Assembly (NCBI GenBank): GCA_030248065.1
Contig: JASAMV010008866.1
Location: 1 to 64,000, forward strand
Reading direction: 5' to 3'
Length of the DNA: 64,000 bases
Origin: Rhynchonema sp. JSB1_4
Taxonomy: Eukaryota; Nematoda; Chromadorea; Monhysterida; Xyalidae
Below, one piece after another: positions 10,301 to 27,821 of this stretch. The first letter of the stretch is position 1, and every line of letters begins with the position of its first letter. The translations under genes and the position numbers were made by a program. Below the pieces are notes generated by a model. It did no database searches and was not told the origin of the DNA. It saw nothing but the letters and a program-made list of their open reading frames with translations.

Positions 10301-13300
10301 AAACGGGTTTTTTCCAAAAATATCCGAGAAATTTTCCAAGGTTGCGAAAGGATGTTGTCAAAACCAATGTAAATCGACGCTACACAGTTCTAAATGAGCA
10401 CTGTTTAATCTCCAAGCGTATTTTTAGCCCGTGTCAGGCCATTTCCCGACAAAATTTTCTTCAAAATAGGCGTTTTTGGACCATGGGTATGGGTATCCTT
10501 AAGTACTGGAAAAATATTTGGAAAAAAACGTTTTTTTTTCGAAAAAAAACGGTTTTTTCCAAAAATATATTTTGCGGAAAAATACGCAAGTATAGATTTG
10601 GTAACTCGACCTAGCTACCCAGGTAGGGTAATACCCGCCCAACCCGACCCCTGAGTGTGCGCGTGCCGTGGATTTGTGCAACATGTTGAGAGGAATATAC
10701 ATAGCTATAACGTTTTAGGACGCGAAACAGTCGGCCAAGAAAGAACAGTTGAAGCAAATTCGCGAGGAGAAAAGGCGATCACGTTTACTGGCGAGAGCGC
10801 CCGGATTTGATGCTGAGGATGATAGCAGCAACGATGCCGATGAATCCAAAAACGTTTGCTCCTGAACAAATCGATTCTCTCTCTTTCAATACGGTTTACT
10901 CTGTTTGCACAATTGGCACAACAAAAACCTGCTTTATGCACAAACCAACCCACTACAAAACAGTGATGTTTTACCGACGGTTTATAAAAGAGTACACTGG
11001 TTTGCTATGCGATCGTCAATGATGATAACAGGAATTGCCGTCAGAGCTGCACGAGCGGTAGCTGAGATTGACTTTGGATCACCTGAGACGATCATTACTG
11101 TTCAGAATACGATTGAATGTACGAAGAAGGTTGATTTTTGTGTGACCGAAATTCACATATATTTTACAGAGATCGCCTCGTAATTCAGCCGAAAATAAAG
11201 AGGGTGCACCGAAAGAAGAGTCAGATGCTGAGCCTCAAAGTGACTCTTCGCGGCCTGAATCGCCTGAGAACGAATTTGATGAAGATGACGACACGAAAAG
11301 GGGTGGATTAGGTATGATATTGCATTTGCGTTGATTGTTAAGTCAGGCCCCATATAGCCGAAGAGCTTGCAGCTTATCTACTATTCAACTCCACCGTGTG
11401 CCACAAAACGCACCGTCGCATAGAGAGCAGCAGTGATGTGGCATATTGTGTGGGTGCATGTCAACGAACATTTGATCGTACCCTGCTGGGTGATGTTTCA
11501 ATGGAGAAGGGAGAGAACGACAAATGGACTTTCACGTGTGAGGATTGTGCAAAGGGTGTGGAAGGTTAGCCTTGGGACTTTTTATCGCAATTATCTCATA
11601 CTCAAACTGTTTGCTCAGTATTCAGGTGGCAACCCTTGCTCAATTTGCCATAATCAATCCTCCACCTCTGACCCGACCACCCAATGTACGCATGTTGACT
11701 GCAATCGATTCTGTCACGTTCGATGTGCGGAGAAATTCAAATTCGCACCAAATCAGGAACCTGAACCGGTGAAGAGCCCGTTCATCTGTCCGGCACATAA
11801 ATGCAAGACCTGTGTGTTGAATGGCACTGAAGTGTCTGTTGGTTGGTGTGGTTTCTGTTAATGTTGGGATTTTGTGCGATTGGGTTTGGGTTTCCTTCCT
11901 ATTGAAATGAATGAGCACTAGTTGTCCTGGGGTGAAACATAATTTTTTTTGCAAATTCAGATTAGTATTTTACGATTGTTTTTGATTTGCTGGCCTGGCA
12001 ACACTTATCAAGCGACTGATCAGCTCTTAACACAGTAACTGGTTATTATAAGCATAATATATACCATCAGCTATAATTGTGATGAACCCATCCTGATCCT
12101 ATCCCACAGAATTCCTCTCTCACCAACGCATCGAGTGTCTGCAATGTCCCATAATGTACCATCTCAACGACGAATGTATGCCGGCGTCAGCCATGCCCAT
12201 CACACAGCGGTACATGATTTGTGGACAACATTGGCAGGCGAAACTAAGTGCCGAAGGACCGAAATCAAAACCGATCAATAATGTCGATATTTGCCAATCA
12301 TGTTGCGTTGGAGGTTTGTCTTCATCGTTGTGAGACGAAATTGTTGTCATGTGGTGTAATTCTTGTTCCGGTGGTATTCTTTGACTCGGACGATTTTGTT
12401 TTGTTTCCAGGGCCTGGTCCACAGAAACGGATTACGTTAACCTTAAACACTAACACTAACACAAACGTTAAGATAAAAGTAAACACAAAAGAGAAAATCC
12501 TTACGTTTATGTTAGTGTCAGTGACAACCTTAGTGTTAGTGTAAGCGTTAGTGTTAGCGTAAGTGTTAATGTTAGTGTTAGTGTAAAGGTTAAGGTAATC
12601 CGCTTCTGTGGACTCGGCCCTGGTGACAAGCACCAAATACCCATTCAGTGTGGCATTGGCATTCACTCTGGATCACCCATCTAGTTGGACCGGCATCAAG
12701 CAATCAACCAGAGAGCACAGTTTTTCACCTCAACAATTCACATGCTGCGCAGCTGCGTGATCGAACAATCGAAGCCAAATGAGTGCTATTTTTTCCTTTT
12801 CAGACAAGAACACGCTGATTTGTTGCGAGACGTGCCCGATGGCCTACCACCTGACGTGTGTCGATCTGGATAAACAGCCAGATGCTGACGCTGCCTGGTT
12901 CTGCCAAGGTTGTCTGGACGGCATCGAAGTCAAATTCAATGATCTCGTTTGGGCCAAGTTTGGCGCGTCCAGGTATGACGGTCATTCGCGTGGTTCGATT
13001 ACAAAGTACTACTTTGTGACTGTTTGCAGATGGTGGCCGTCTCGCGTGACGCACATGAGTCAAGTGCCTGGCAACATTGAAATGCGACAGTACTGTGCTG
13101 GCGAATTTGCTGTGAGTTCTGCTTAGTTTTTTTGTGACAAGACGTTCTGTTTGAAATTGTCTGAGGAGAGCGCAAAAGCGATTTCCGAAGGGGGGGACTC
13201 ATTGCTAAAAGTACTCCTTTTACGATTTCAACTTGTAGCTGGGATGCGTGCGATCAGAACGCCACCAAAATAAAATTAATCGGATGAAAATCGGCCGAGA

Positions 13301-16300
13301 TCGAAGCGATTGAATCGGCACAACCGGGAACAAAAATAAGTTCGGACCAGCTGCATTTTTATTGCAAATCAGGCAAAAGCTCTTGAATCGTTAGATTTTA
13401 AGCGAGCAGCTGATGTTGGAGAAAAGAAAACGAAAATTCTAACCTGCGGTTTTCTGTAACAGTGACGATTTCTTCCAAAAAATCATAAGTCCTTCAAAAA
13501 GGCTTATTTCGTGATTTTGAGACCAGTTCTGGAACAGATGAATGTAGCCGTGTTGATTTATTCTTTATAAAGGTGTACCGATCGATCCCATCGGGGTCCA
13601 GTCGCAGGTAGATACCGGTGGTGGACCACCTTTAGTTTACTTTCACAATGTGGGGCCATTATACGCTGTCATCGAAACATTTTCACTTCGGTGTCACAGT
13701 GGATCAGCGGATCGGCCGTGAAGTAAAAATGTTTTGATGATTACATAATAAAGTCCACTGAGGGACGCAGCTAAAGGTGGTCCACCGCCGGTATCTACCT
13801 GCGAATGGACCGCCATAGAATCGATCGGTACACCTTTATAAATGATAAATCAATACGGCTAAATTGACCTGTTCCAGAACTGGTCTCAGAATCGCGAAAT
13901 AAGCCTTTTTGAAGGATTTCTGATTTTTGGAAGAAATCGTCACTGTTAGAGAAAAACCACAGGTTGGAATTTTCGTTTTCTTTTCTCAAACATCAGCTGC
14001 TCGCTCAAAATCTAACGATTCAAGAGCTTTTGCCTGATTTGCAATAAAAATGCGGCTGGTCCGAACTTATTTTTGTTCCCGGTTGGGTCGATTCAATCGC
14101 TTCGATCTCGGCCGATTTTCATCCGATTAATTTAATCTTGGTGGCGTTCTGATCGCACTCATCCAAGCTACAAGTTGAAATGGAAAAAAGGTACTTTTAG
14201 CAATGAGTCCCCCCCTTTAAGTTTCGACACAGTAAAATGTTTCCAAACTGATGTTAGGCTAGAGGAAAAGGCTGGGAAAATTGAACGTGTATAAACATAA
14301 CACACAATCGCTCATTCAATGAAAAAATAACCGTTGCTACGAAATGCAAAAACATTGACAAAATTTGTATGTCGTGTTATGCCGTATTTCAATAGCACTT
14401 TTGTGCAGATCCAATTCCTCGGCACCAATCAGTACGCGCACGTGCGTCAGGCACGAGTGTACACGATGGTGGATGAAGATAAACTGATCAGCAAGGCAAC
14501 GGGCAGTACAAATTTGGAACGACAGTTTCAGAATGGTTGGTTGCGTGGGGATATTTTGGTCAATCGTGTTGTTTTGTTTGTCTTATTTAGCATTGTTGTA
14601 GGCCTGCGTGAGGCGGCAACACTACGCGCCCAATTCCGCCAAGAGAAACTCGAACGACAAGCGTTGAAAAACCTGGCCGAAACTAATCGGTTGCCGAAGT
14701 TCACTGAGTTGTTGGTTGGTTGGGGAAAACTGTTGTTGTTGTTGCAGTTATGCATATGAAAGTGAGTTTGCTTTTAGTTAAACCCAGTTATTAACTGAAT
14801 GTTTACTATTGCAGCGAAACCACGACCAAACCGGCAAGCCCATTGTTGACAACGCCGAGCTGGGCGATGAATGTTCATGCTCACCTAAAACACCACACGA
14901 GTGCTCATCCGGTCAATGCACTAACTTTGCCGATCAATGTGAATGTCCCGCACAGGTGTAGATCTGAGCCGAAACCTTGTTAATGTTGGAACCGGAACTT
15001 TGATTGATATTTTTTCGAAATTCCAGTGCCCGGCTGGTCCGAGTTGTATGAACCAACGGTTTAGACGTCGCGAATATGCCGATATCATACCGTTCTTGAC
15101 AATGAACAGAGGGTGGGGACTGAGGGCTCTGGCTGATATAAGGAAGGTTGGCGCCATTATTGAGTAAATTATGGATTCTAATTTGATATTTCATGAAAAA
15201 AATTGAATTAAATTAAACTACAAAAGTTTATAAATTAGGAACAATTTGTGATCGAATACGTCGGTGAGCTGATCGATACGAGCGAAATGAAGCGACGAAT
15301 GAAGGCGAAGAACGAGGAGGGCGACACAAAGTTCTACTTTCTGCAATTGGACACTCAACGATACATTGATGCCGGGCCAGAGGGTCGGTTGGGACTTGGG
15401 ATTGAACCCGCTGATTAGCAACGAACGGCTTAAAGTCAGAACGCCTTGGGTGCGACTCTGGAAATATTCCACCATGCCCATAACCATTTGTAGAGCAATT
15501 GCTATAAATAATACTTCATTGAATTGCAAAAGAAACGGATTTCAAAAGTGAGAAAAATAGCAACAAACGGGCATCATACCACAACACATTCCAACAAGCA
15601 CGTATTTCAGGCAACGATGCGCGATTCATGAATCACAGCTGTGAGCCCAATTGTCGTCCTTATGTGTGGCGTGTGGGCAATGACAAACGCGTGGGACTGT
15701 TTGCGTTGAGACACATAAATGCTGGTAATGTTTCATGTATTTACTTGTGCCATCATAATTTATGTGACATATTTTCTCAATCGATTTGATCTCACAGGCG
15801 AAGAACTGACCTTCGACTACCGCCTGGACGCGCGTGGTGTCGAGGCCAAGCTCAAATGCTACTGTGGCGCCACTCGTTGTTCTGGTGAAATATCGGACGA
15901 GAAGACCCTGATTTCCCTTGATGATCAGGAGAACAATGAAACGTTAACGAATGGAAAAAGAAAGAAAGGAAAAGGTCGGCGATCTAAACGCAAAATCTCG
16001 GACGTGCTTGGTGAACCAGGGAGTGGTGAACCATCGGCGAAGAAAAGACAAAGTCACCACCACAATAAATTCAAATTGCCGCCCTCCCTGCGTGTGTCGA
16101 CCACCAAGTGTTGTCGATGTGATGTGGGTGACAAGGGCAAGGGATTGGCACTCATACAATGCGAACGGACGGGCTGTGGCAAGGTGTACCACCTCGATTG
16201 TCTCACGCAGTTCGGATTCGCTTTTGTGAGTTTCGCAGTTGGCGATTTTTGTTGTTTTTGCTGTCAGCCCAAATGCTAAGTAAGAGATTAGCGTGTGCTG

Positions 16301-16870
16301 AAGCCCTAGCTGCTGGACTGTATCGCATGTCGTTGTGCTTTAGTCGCATAGCAAGCATCTGGCTTGGTCTTGCGTCTGTCGACATCACAAGCGTTTAAGA
16401 GCAATATTGAAATGATCTGGCTTCAAAAATGAGCCGTACCGCTGATAGTGTTTGTTTACCGATGTTTGTGCGACAATTTGCAGAAACCGGACAATTTCAC
16501 GTGTCGTGCGCACGAATGCAGCGACGTTGACTGCGAGCAACCATCGGTGAAGTGTTGTGCCAAATGCGATGTTGGATGGTGCGCTGCACATGACCAGCCG
16601 GCTGTGCGTGTACATGCACAAAAGGGCATCTATGCCTGTGCACAACATGCACCACCACAAACCACTACCCTGAATAACAAGGAAAATCGAGCTGACAAAC
16701 AGTCAACACCTTCGGTTGTCGATGCCAGTGAGGACAGTGGCTCGGTGACGGTAGAAAACGAAGAAACAATCATCATCGAACACGAACATAAGATTGAAAT
16801 ATCACAGACTGATACGATCGGCAATGTGGATGCGACCGGGCATGACGAAAATGCCAAACTGGAAGACTAG
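7344..16870 (+). CDS. nsd: NSD-family histone H3K36 methyltransferase (PWWP-PHD-PWWP-AWS-SET-PHD)
   Basis: About 24 exons. Well-supported ones are 7693-7857, 8057-8204, 8339-8716, 8790-9014, 9297-9415, 9580-9704, 9933-10070, 10719-10853, 11170-11311, 11358-11564, 11626-~11831, 12110-12313, 12804-12972, 13030-13111, 14409-14535, 14602-~14709, 14748-14761, 14815-14955, 15027-15146, 15239-15383, 15611-15724, 15798-16225 and 16484-16870 (TAG). Domains in order: PWWP1 ([14 protein letters not shown]); PHD fingers, including CSICHN and [14 protein letters not shown]; a PHD with [17 protein letters not shown]2 ([32 protein letters not shown]); AWS ([16 protein letters not shown]); SET ([30 protein letters not shown]); post-SET ([10 protein letters not shown]); and a C-terminal PHD/C5HCH pair. 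The full catalytic SET signature is intact, so the product should methylate H3K36 on chromatin. The N-terminal start is uncertain: the frame at 7344-7465 ([12 protein letters not shown]) may be the first visible exon. Confidence 0.94.
9830..9912 (+). repeat. tRNA-derived SINE head or decayed tRNA in an NSD intron
   Basis: The segment has a good A box (TAGCTCAGTTGG) and B box (GATTCGAATCC), a GCTC/GAGC D-stem and a mostly pairing 7-base acceptor stem (GTTCCCG with CTGGAGC, one mismatch). The anticodon stem does not form a standard 5-bp helix with a U-containing 7-base loop, so an active tRNA is unlikely. It sits in the 9705-9932 intron, in the sense orientation of the gene. A tRNA-derived SINE head or tRNA pseudogene fits best. 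Confidence 0.65.
10190..10594. mobile_element. MITE copy 1 (TIR ATACTTGCG, ~9-bp target duplication)
   Basis: The element starts ATACTTGCGGG and ends CGCAAGTATA, giving terminal inverted repeats. Runs of GGAAAAAAACGTTTTTT lie near both ends, around a unique core that includes GTTGTCAAAACCAATGTAAA. It is flanked by GAATTGGTT (10181-10189) and GATTTGGTA (10595-10603), an imperfect 9-bp duplication. A second, inverted copy lies at 30290-30707. No coding capacity; it is in the NSD intron 10071-10718. A 9-bp duplication is typical of Mutator-like elements. Confidence 0.85.
12407..12623. repeat. Inverted-repeat element with telomere-like TTAGTG units inside
   Basis: The ends CCAGGGCCTGGTCCACAGAA and TTCTGTGGACTCGGCCCTGG are reverse complements with small differences. 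Inside, ACACTAACACTAACAC on the left mirrors repeated TTAGTG/TTAGCG/TTAATG hexamers on the right (12510-12590). It lies in the NSD intron between two PHD-encoding exons. It has no coding potential. A foldback MITE that grew around a degenerate hexamer array is the simplest reading. Confidence 0.75.
13189..14218. repeat. Second large foldback palindrome (~450-bp arms)
   Basis: The arms at about 13189-13634 and 13771-14218 are reverse complements of each other with low divergence, separated by about 135 bases. The outer ends read GGGGGGGACTCATTGC on the left and its mirror GCAATGAGTCCCCCCC on the right. The inner ends are GGTGGACCACCTTTAG and CTAAAGGTGGTCCACC. A smaller imperfect inversion around GAAACATTTTCACTTC sits in the spacer. 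It fills most of the 1.3 kb intron inside the second PWWP-coding region of the NSD gene. There is no transposase, and it is unrelated in sequence to the palindrome at 1342-2400. Confidence 0.87.
14748..14761 (+). other. Candidate 14-nt microexon of the NSD gene
   Basis: A TTGTTGCAG acceptor and a GTGAGT donor bracket only 14 bases. Without this exon the conserved region between the PWWP2 helix ([16 protein letters not shown]) and the AWS domain cannot be joined in frame with ordinary splice sites. With it, the reading passes into [10 protein letters not shown]. The donor of the preceding exon (around 14707-14709) is ambiguous because of repeated GTTG. Confidence 0.5.
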
Positions 16871-17762
16871 GCCAATTTAATGATCTTTTTCTCCAAAACA
16901 ACGCTACCGGGTTCGTTTCTGTCAGTCACGCCGTTGTTTGCCAGTTGTGTATTGTCTTTTATTAGGCACCTTTAGCAACTCGTCTCAGGCTCTTCGGGTG
17001 CTATTTTTTTGTTTTGATGTCCTTGAAATGCAATCAAGTTTGCCCACTTTCATGTGCTTCTTTGATCTCGATCCCCGGGTCATTTTACTTAATTTTGTGC
17101 TTTGATCTTATCTTTAAAGATTCTTGTTTCAATGTTGTTGAAAACGCAAGTAGGTAGGTTTTTCTGTGTTTTAATATTATTGTTTTGCTATTGTAATTTC
17201 TCTTTATTGTTAACTCCGTTTTAGTTCTTGGGACGCCTTTTCGTCTGGCAGTTAATTATTCCGAATAATTCTGGTTTCGATGATAATAAACGCATTTATA
17301 CACTAACGGTTTTGGATGATATTGATTTCTCGAAGCAGTTATGTACATAACAAACAAGCAGAGTACAAGTAATTTGTGTGGATATTTTGTGAAGCAGGAG
17401 CCAAGCCGCTACTATTATTGTGTAACAACAGATGTGAAACAACCATCGCATTACCGCAACGTTGAGTAAAGTAAGGCCTTCCAGCCGAACTTGGGCATGA
17501 AGTTGTGGAGGGAGCGTTGCAAGAACGGTTTCTTTGTGGCGTCTCATAGAGTAACCTTGGTCACTAGCCTATTGCTTGTGCTGAACAAGCGTAAGCAGCA
17601 TCGTTTTCTCACAGCGGTGAAACATTTCCTGGTGGAGCATGGTCATGTTTGTCACAATGAGTAAAACATCCATTAAAAATGCAGTAGAAACCATTTTTGC
17701 AACACTTCACAGTAATGCTTGATGATCATTTAGGCGTGTGTCAGTGATGTTTCAATAACCTA
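16871..17762. other. Convergent 3' UTR region between nsd and GOLGA7
   Basis: T-rich sequence without a credible gene. AATAAA at 17285-17290 lies about 415 bases after the nsd stop and is a plausible poly(A) signal. A short hydrophobic minus-strand frame (17296-17547) has no splice or family support. TGATGTTTCA occurs at 17745-17754, immediately before the GOLGA7 stop codon. The two genes converge here. Confidence 0.55.
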
Positions 17763-18903
17763 TTATGATAATGGTGGTGTGGGCTGTATCACGGTGGTGG
17801 CGGTGGGCGCTTGTCGACTCGCTGGTCCACTGGCTGCTGGCGATCGTTCGGTCAAGATCGATATTTCGATCTGAAATATTTTTTACAAGTGAAAATAATA
17901 AGTAAACTTTTCAACACTTTTTATTCAGACAACTGACGACAGAGACTAACCACTCTCAGTCCTCGTTCAATTGGATTCGTGATGAACAGACCACGAGGTA
18001 TGTACACATTAGCGTTTTGCTCGTCCAGATATTCAGAAATGTATTTCAATTGCTGGAAAGATTAGATTGTAATTGATGGCATACATTACCCGACGAGCAC
18101 TCAATGGGCACAATACCGACTTTAGGCCCACCCAATGTGACCCAACACCAGTTGAGCGTGAGCACACCCTACCCACCCAACACCAAACATTGGGCGTGGC
18201 AAGCGGCACCCAATACCAAACATGATGATTAACTGGAAAAAAATTTGACTTTTTCGCCGACAATGATCATGAACGTACTTTTCTGTCATTTTAGAAGCAA
18301 GTTCAGCCACCTGGTACTGACACTCGAAAGAATATCTGATCCATGAACCGCCAATTTGAGGGAGAAACTTGAAAAAATGGACAAATTATTGGACATTTGG
18401 GTATTGCCTAAATGGAATCGCACCCACCCAATACCAAGCACGCCAGCCAATACCAATATTAATATATCAGGTATTGGGTTGCCAAAACCAAGCCCATGCC
18501 TGTGTATGATCAAACAGAACAAATCCAACCTGACTATATTGCCCTGTAATGCACAAATGGCTGATGTAGCACGTGAGACACCCTACTAAGGTCTCCATTG
18601 CGGATCGAGCGCCGATTTTCTCCGCTGCAGCGTAACACGTGTTCAATTCGGTGATCGTTTTCAGCCATAATTCGTGCTCAATCTGCAAAAAGAAAACGTT
18701 TTCAGCAAATTATGGTGCTTTAGTTTAATAATTCACCAAAACTGACCAACCTTTTCGTTCAATTCGACCGGCATGCCAGTCTGAAAACGCACGGCCAGAC
18801 CCTGTGTGTAATCACGTTGCACGAACACTTTTTGGCATTGATTCAAAGGAATGCGAGACGAGCTGCTGTTGTCATCTTCGTAGTTTTTGTCGTGTTTGCT
18901 CAT
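17763..18903 (-). CDS. GOLGA7: Golgin subfamily A member 7 (Erf4-type palmitoyltransferase subunit)
   Basis: Four minus-strand exons join in phase: 18903-18751, 18682-18530, 18052-17951 and 17870-17763 (TAA). The chosen ATG at 18903 begins MSKHDKNYEDDNSSSS, followed by the family core KVFVQRDYTQG and VRFQTGMPVELNEK. Next come NTCYAAAEKIG, the Cys-rich GCLTCYISHLC, QQLKYISEYLDEQN and the hallmark NPIERGLRVIEI. Two cysteines match those S-acylated in human GOLGA7. Spacing across the exon 2/3 junction matches the human protein residue for residue. Known role: partner of a ZDHHC9-type enzyme that palmitoylates Ras at the Golgi. The N-terminus is about 13 residues longer than in human. An upstream ATG at 18999 is possible but less likely. 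Confidence 0.93.
18053..18529. repeat. GOLGA7 intron with CCCAATACCAA-type repeats
   Basis: Variants of CACCCAATACCAA / CACCCAACACCAA recur at about 18128-18220 and 18420-18480. A mirrored TATTGGGTTGCC at 18474 partly forms an inverted arrangement. No gene is seen. Confidence 0.5.
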
Positions 18904-19356
18904 ACTCACACGTTTGTGGTCGGTTTGCGTCTGATTTGGCCACAATTCGAAGCGACAAACGTCCTCAGTCGGTCGACAGAAGTCTGTCACCTCGACCACA
19001 TCGAATTGTTATTTAGTATTGGTCTGCACTTAATATTTGAAAAATTAGCAACAATAAAATAATAAGTCAAAAAAAATTCGTACTTGTTGAACAGTTTTAG
19101 GGGCGGTTGTACTTTTTCTGGGGGCTCTATTTTTGGGGGCTCTGCTGGCTCTGATACTTTTTGGGAATACCCAATAACATTATCGGTTGATGGAAGACTG
19201 ATTACCATTGTAATCAGTACGCCCTGCAGAGGCTCTGGGGGGAAGACTGATTACAAATTAAACGAAGCCATAATCAGCCTTCCCCCCAAGGCCCAATCTC
19301 AGGAAGGCTGATTACGCATGCTGTAAGCATGTATATAATCAGCGTTCCCGGATTGG

Positions 19357-19765
19357 GCAGCTGGGGGGAAGACTGATTACGCTGACCGAATTACGCGGAA
19401 CGTGCGTATGGCCGGTGTGGCGTGAAGCACGAGCTGGTGTTGGGGTCTGGTCCCAATTGAATGCAGCAGTAAATAGCAGTTGGGCAGTAATGTTTCACGT
19501 GATTGACTATCTCGAGTTTGTAGTGTCTGTGATGTTTCACTTGGCTAAGGCTTAGGCTGCCAGCCTGAGCCAAATGAAACATCGCAGGCCTGTAAAACAG
19601 CGAGGCAATCATTGACGTGAAACATTACACGCCGTCGTTCCAATTCCAAAACAGTCGCATCCGGATCCGGACCAGATCACTGGGAACGAACTGTCCCACA
19701 ACCGATTCGGGTTTATCCGTTTTATTTTTCAATTTGTAATCAGTCTTCCCCCCAGCGCAGCTGAG
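19357..19765. mobile_element. Composite inverted-repeat element with TIR CAGCTGGGGGGAAGACTG
   Basis: The end CAGCTGGGGGGAAGACTGAT at about 19357 mirrors ATCAGTCTTCCCCCCAGC at 19742, closed by a nearby CAGCTG at about 19760. Further partial copies of GGGGGGAAGACTGATTAC or its complement occur at 19188, 19238, 19264, 19312, 19336 and 19804. That makes 19180-19830 a nest of insertions of one short family. Inside lies the long hairpin at 19487-19628. It sits in the intergenic gap between the divergent GOLGA7 and RBM5/10 genes. No coding capacity. Confidence 0.7.
19487..19628. ncRNA. Long imperfect hairpin carrying TGATGTTTCA-type words
   Basis: Two ~65-base arms pair over most of their length. 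GTAATGTTTCACGT at 19487-19500 mirrors ACGTGAAACATTAC at 19615-19628. TGATGTTTCACTTGGCT at 19530-19546 mirrors AGCCAAATGAAACATC, and the apex is a short loop near AGGCTGCCAGCCT. The outer stem is interrupted by mismatches. The length exceeds a typical animal pre-miRNA, so a small-RNA precursor is only a possibility; a MITE remnant would look the same. Confidence 0.45.
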
Positions 19766-20052
19766 TCGGGTTTATCAGGTTTATCAGCTTTATCCGGGTT
19801 ATTTGTAATCAGTCTTCCCGGCACGACATTATCTTCCCAATAACACGCACTTCGATCTTTGGGTTCTGCAAAAAGAAAAAAGAAAAGAAAGAGAAAATTG
19901 TTGCAAAATTTGTGGAGTTTTTCAGTTTTTTTCCCAGTTGATTTGGTATTTTATGTCAGTGTCAACGGTGTCATTGTCATTGTAATCGCCTCACAATGCC
20001 TGCCGCTTATTGTTACGTCCTTTAGTGTTTTTACGCAACTGAAGCGACAGGC

Positions 20053-26949
<6,897 letters not shown>

Positions 26950-27821
26950 AATTTCCAAAAATTGAAATGTTGATTGCCTGGGTTTCGAAGGTGATTGGTT
27001 AGGGCGTGCCGGACTAAACGTGTTTCATTTCATCGGGCTTACCAGTTTACTAGGTTGTAGTAACATGGTTGCATTCAGCCTCCATTGTTCGACTGGCACG
27101 CAGCGCTTTATAGGCTGTCGGTGTTACTCGAATGATGCTTCTACAGCATACTTGTATTGTGGAATTTCTGCTTTCTGAACTTCGTGTCGTGCTTTTGCTC
27201 ATTATTGTACTTTAAACTTGTGTCGACTTCACAATATATACAGTAGTGTGTTTTATTTATGACCTGAATTTGAAAATTCTGTTTTTGTGACTGGCGCTCA
27301 AAACTAGTGGTTTTGGCTTTTGTTTGCATAACTGTTATTATTCAATTGTATGATGAGAGTGTCTCACGATATCTGTAGCTTGCATTTTGTTTCCATTTCC
27401 AAATTAGTTCAGTGCAAAATTACTATCCATATGGTTGACCTTGCCTGTCATTCGTCATTTGTAAGTGTGTTATTTAGTTTCCGTTGTTGTGTCATTTGAA
27501 TTACGTGTCTTACTTCTGCTCTTGTTCGGATGGTAGCACATATGAGGTTGGAGTCGAATCCGAATTACGATTACTCCAAGCGCACCTGTGCCCACCCGCT
27601 CTCATTGCTTTTATGCACGTGACTATACGCTTGGTAATAAAATGTGCAAAATTGAACTCTGTTGGTAATTGACTGATTAACGACAGTACAACGTTATGCC
27701 AGTGCGTTCGCTCACAACTGCTGTGGGTGCTTTTTGCGAATATTACTGTTCCAAAATTTTGATTGCATTGAGTACGCTGTTCCAGTTTTGGGCTGCATTC
27801 TAGGAAGCTGCTGAACTCGCC
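26950..27821. other. Intergenic / UTR stretch, nothing recognised
   Basis: AT-rich sequence with short frames only; no RNA gene or long repeat was recognised. It holds the 3' end of RBM5/10 and the promoter of CARNMT1. Confidence 0.5.

Larger units (their letters stand above)
18904..20052. other. Divergent promoter region between GOLGA7 and RBM5/10, repeat-filled
   Basis: The two genes read outward from this 1.15 kb interval, so it must contain both promoters. Apart from the inverted-repeat insertions at 19180-19830 I see no gene. The ~220 bases before the RBM5/10 start (19830-20050) are not covered by repeats. No clear TATA box was recognised. Confidence 0.5.

Noticed and set aside
10190..10614. 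Lys/Phe-rich reading frames in the A/T-tract region as coding
   Set aside because: They arise from AAAAAAACGTTTTTT tracts of a MITE present in inverted copy at 30290-30707.
17296..17547. Hydrophobic minus-strand frame as a small membrane protein
   Set aside because: No splice context, homology or start signal; it lies in the convergent 3' UTR region.
18056..18310. Minus-strand frame NFFPVNHHVWYWVPLATPN as a GOLGA7 exon
   Set aside because: Direct joining of 18530 to 18052 reproduces the family spacing exactly (YSQ-QLKYISEYLDEQN); the frame is in the intron.
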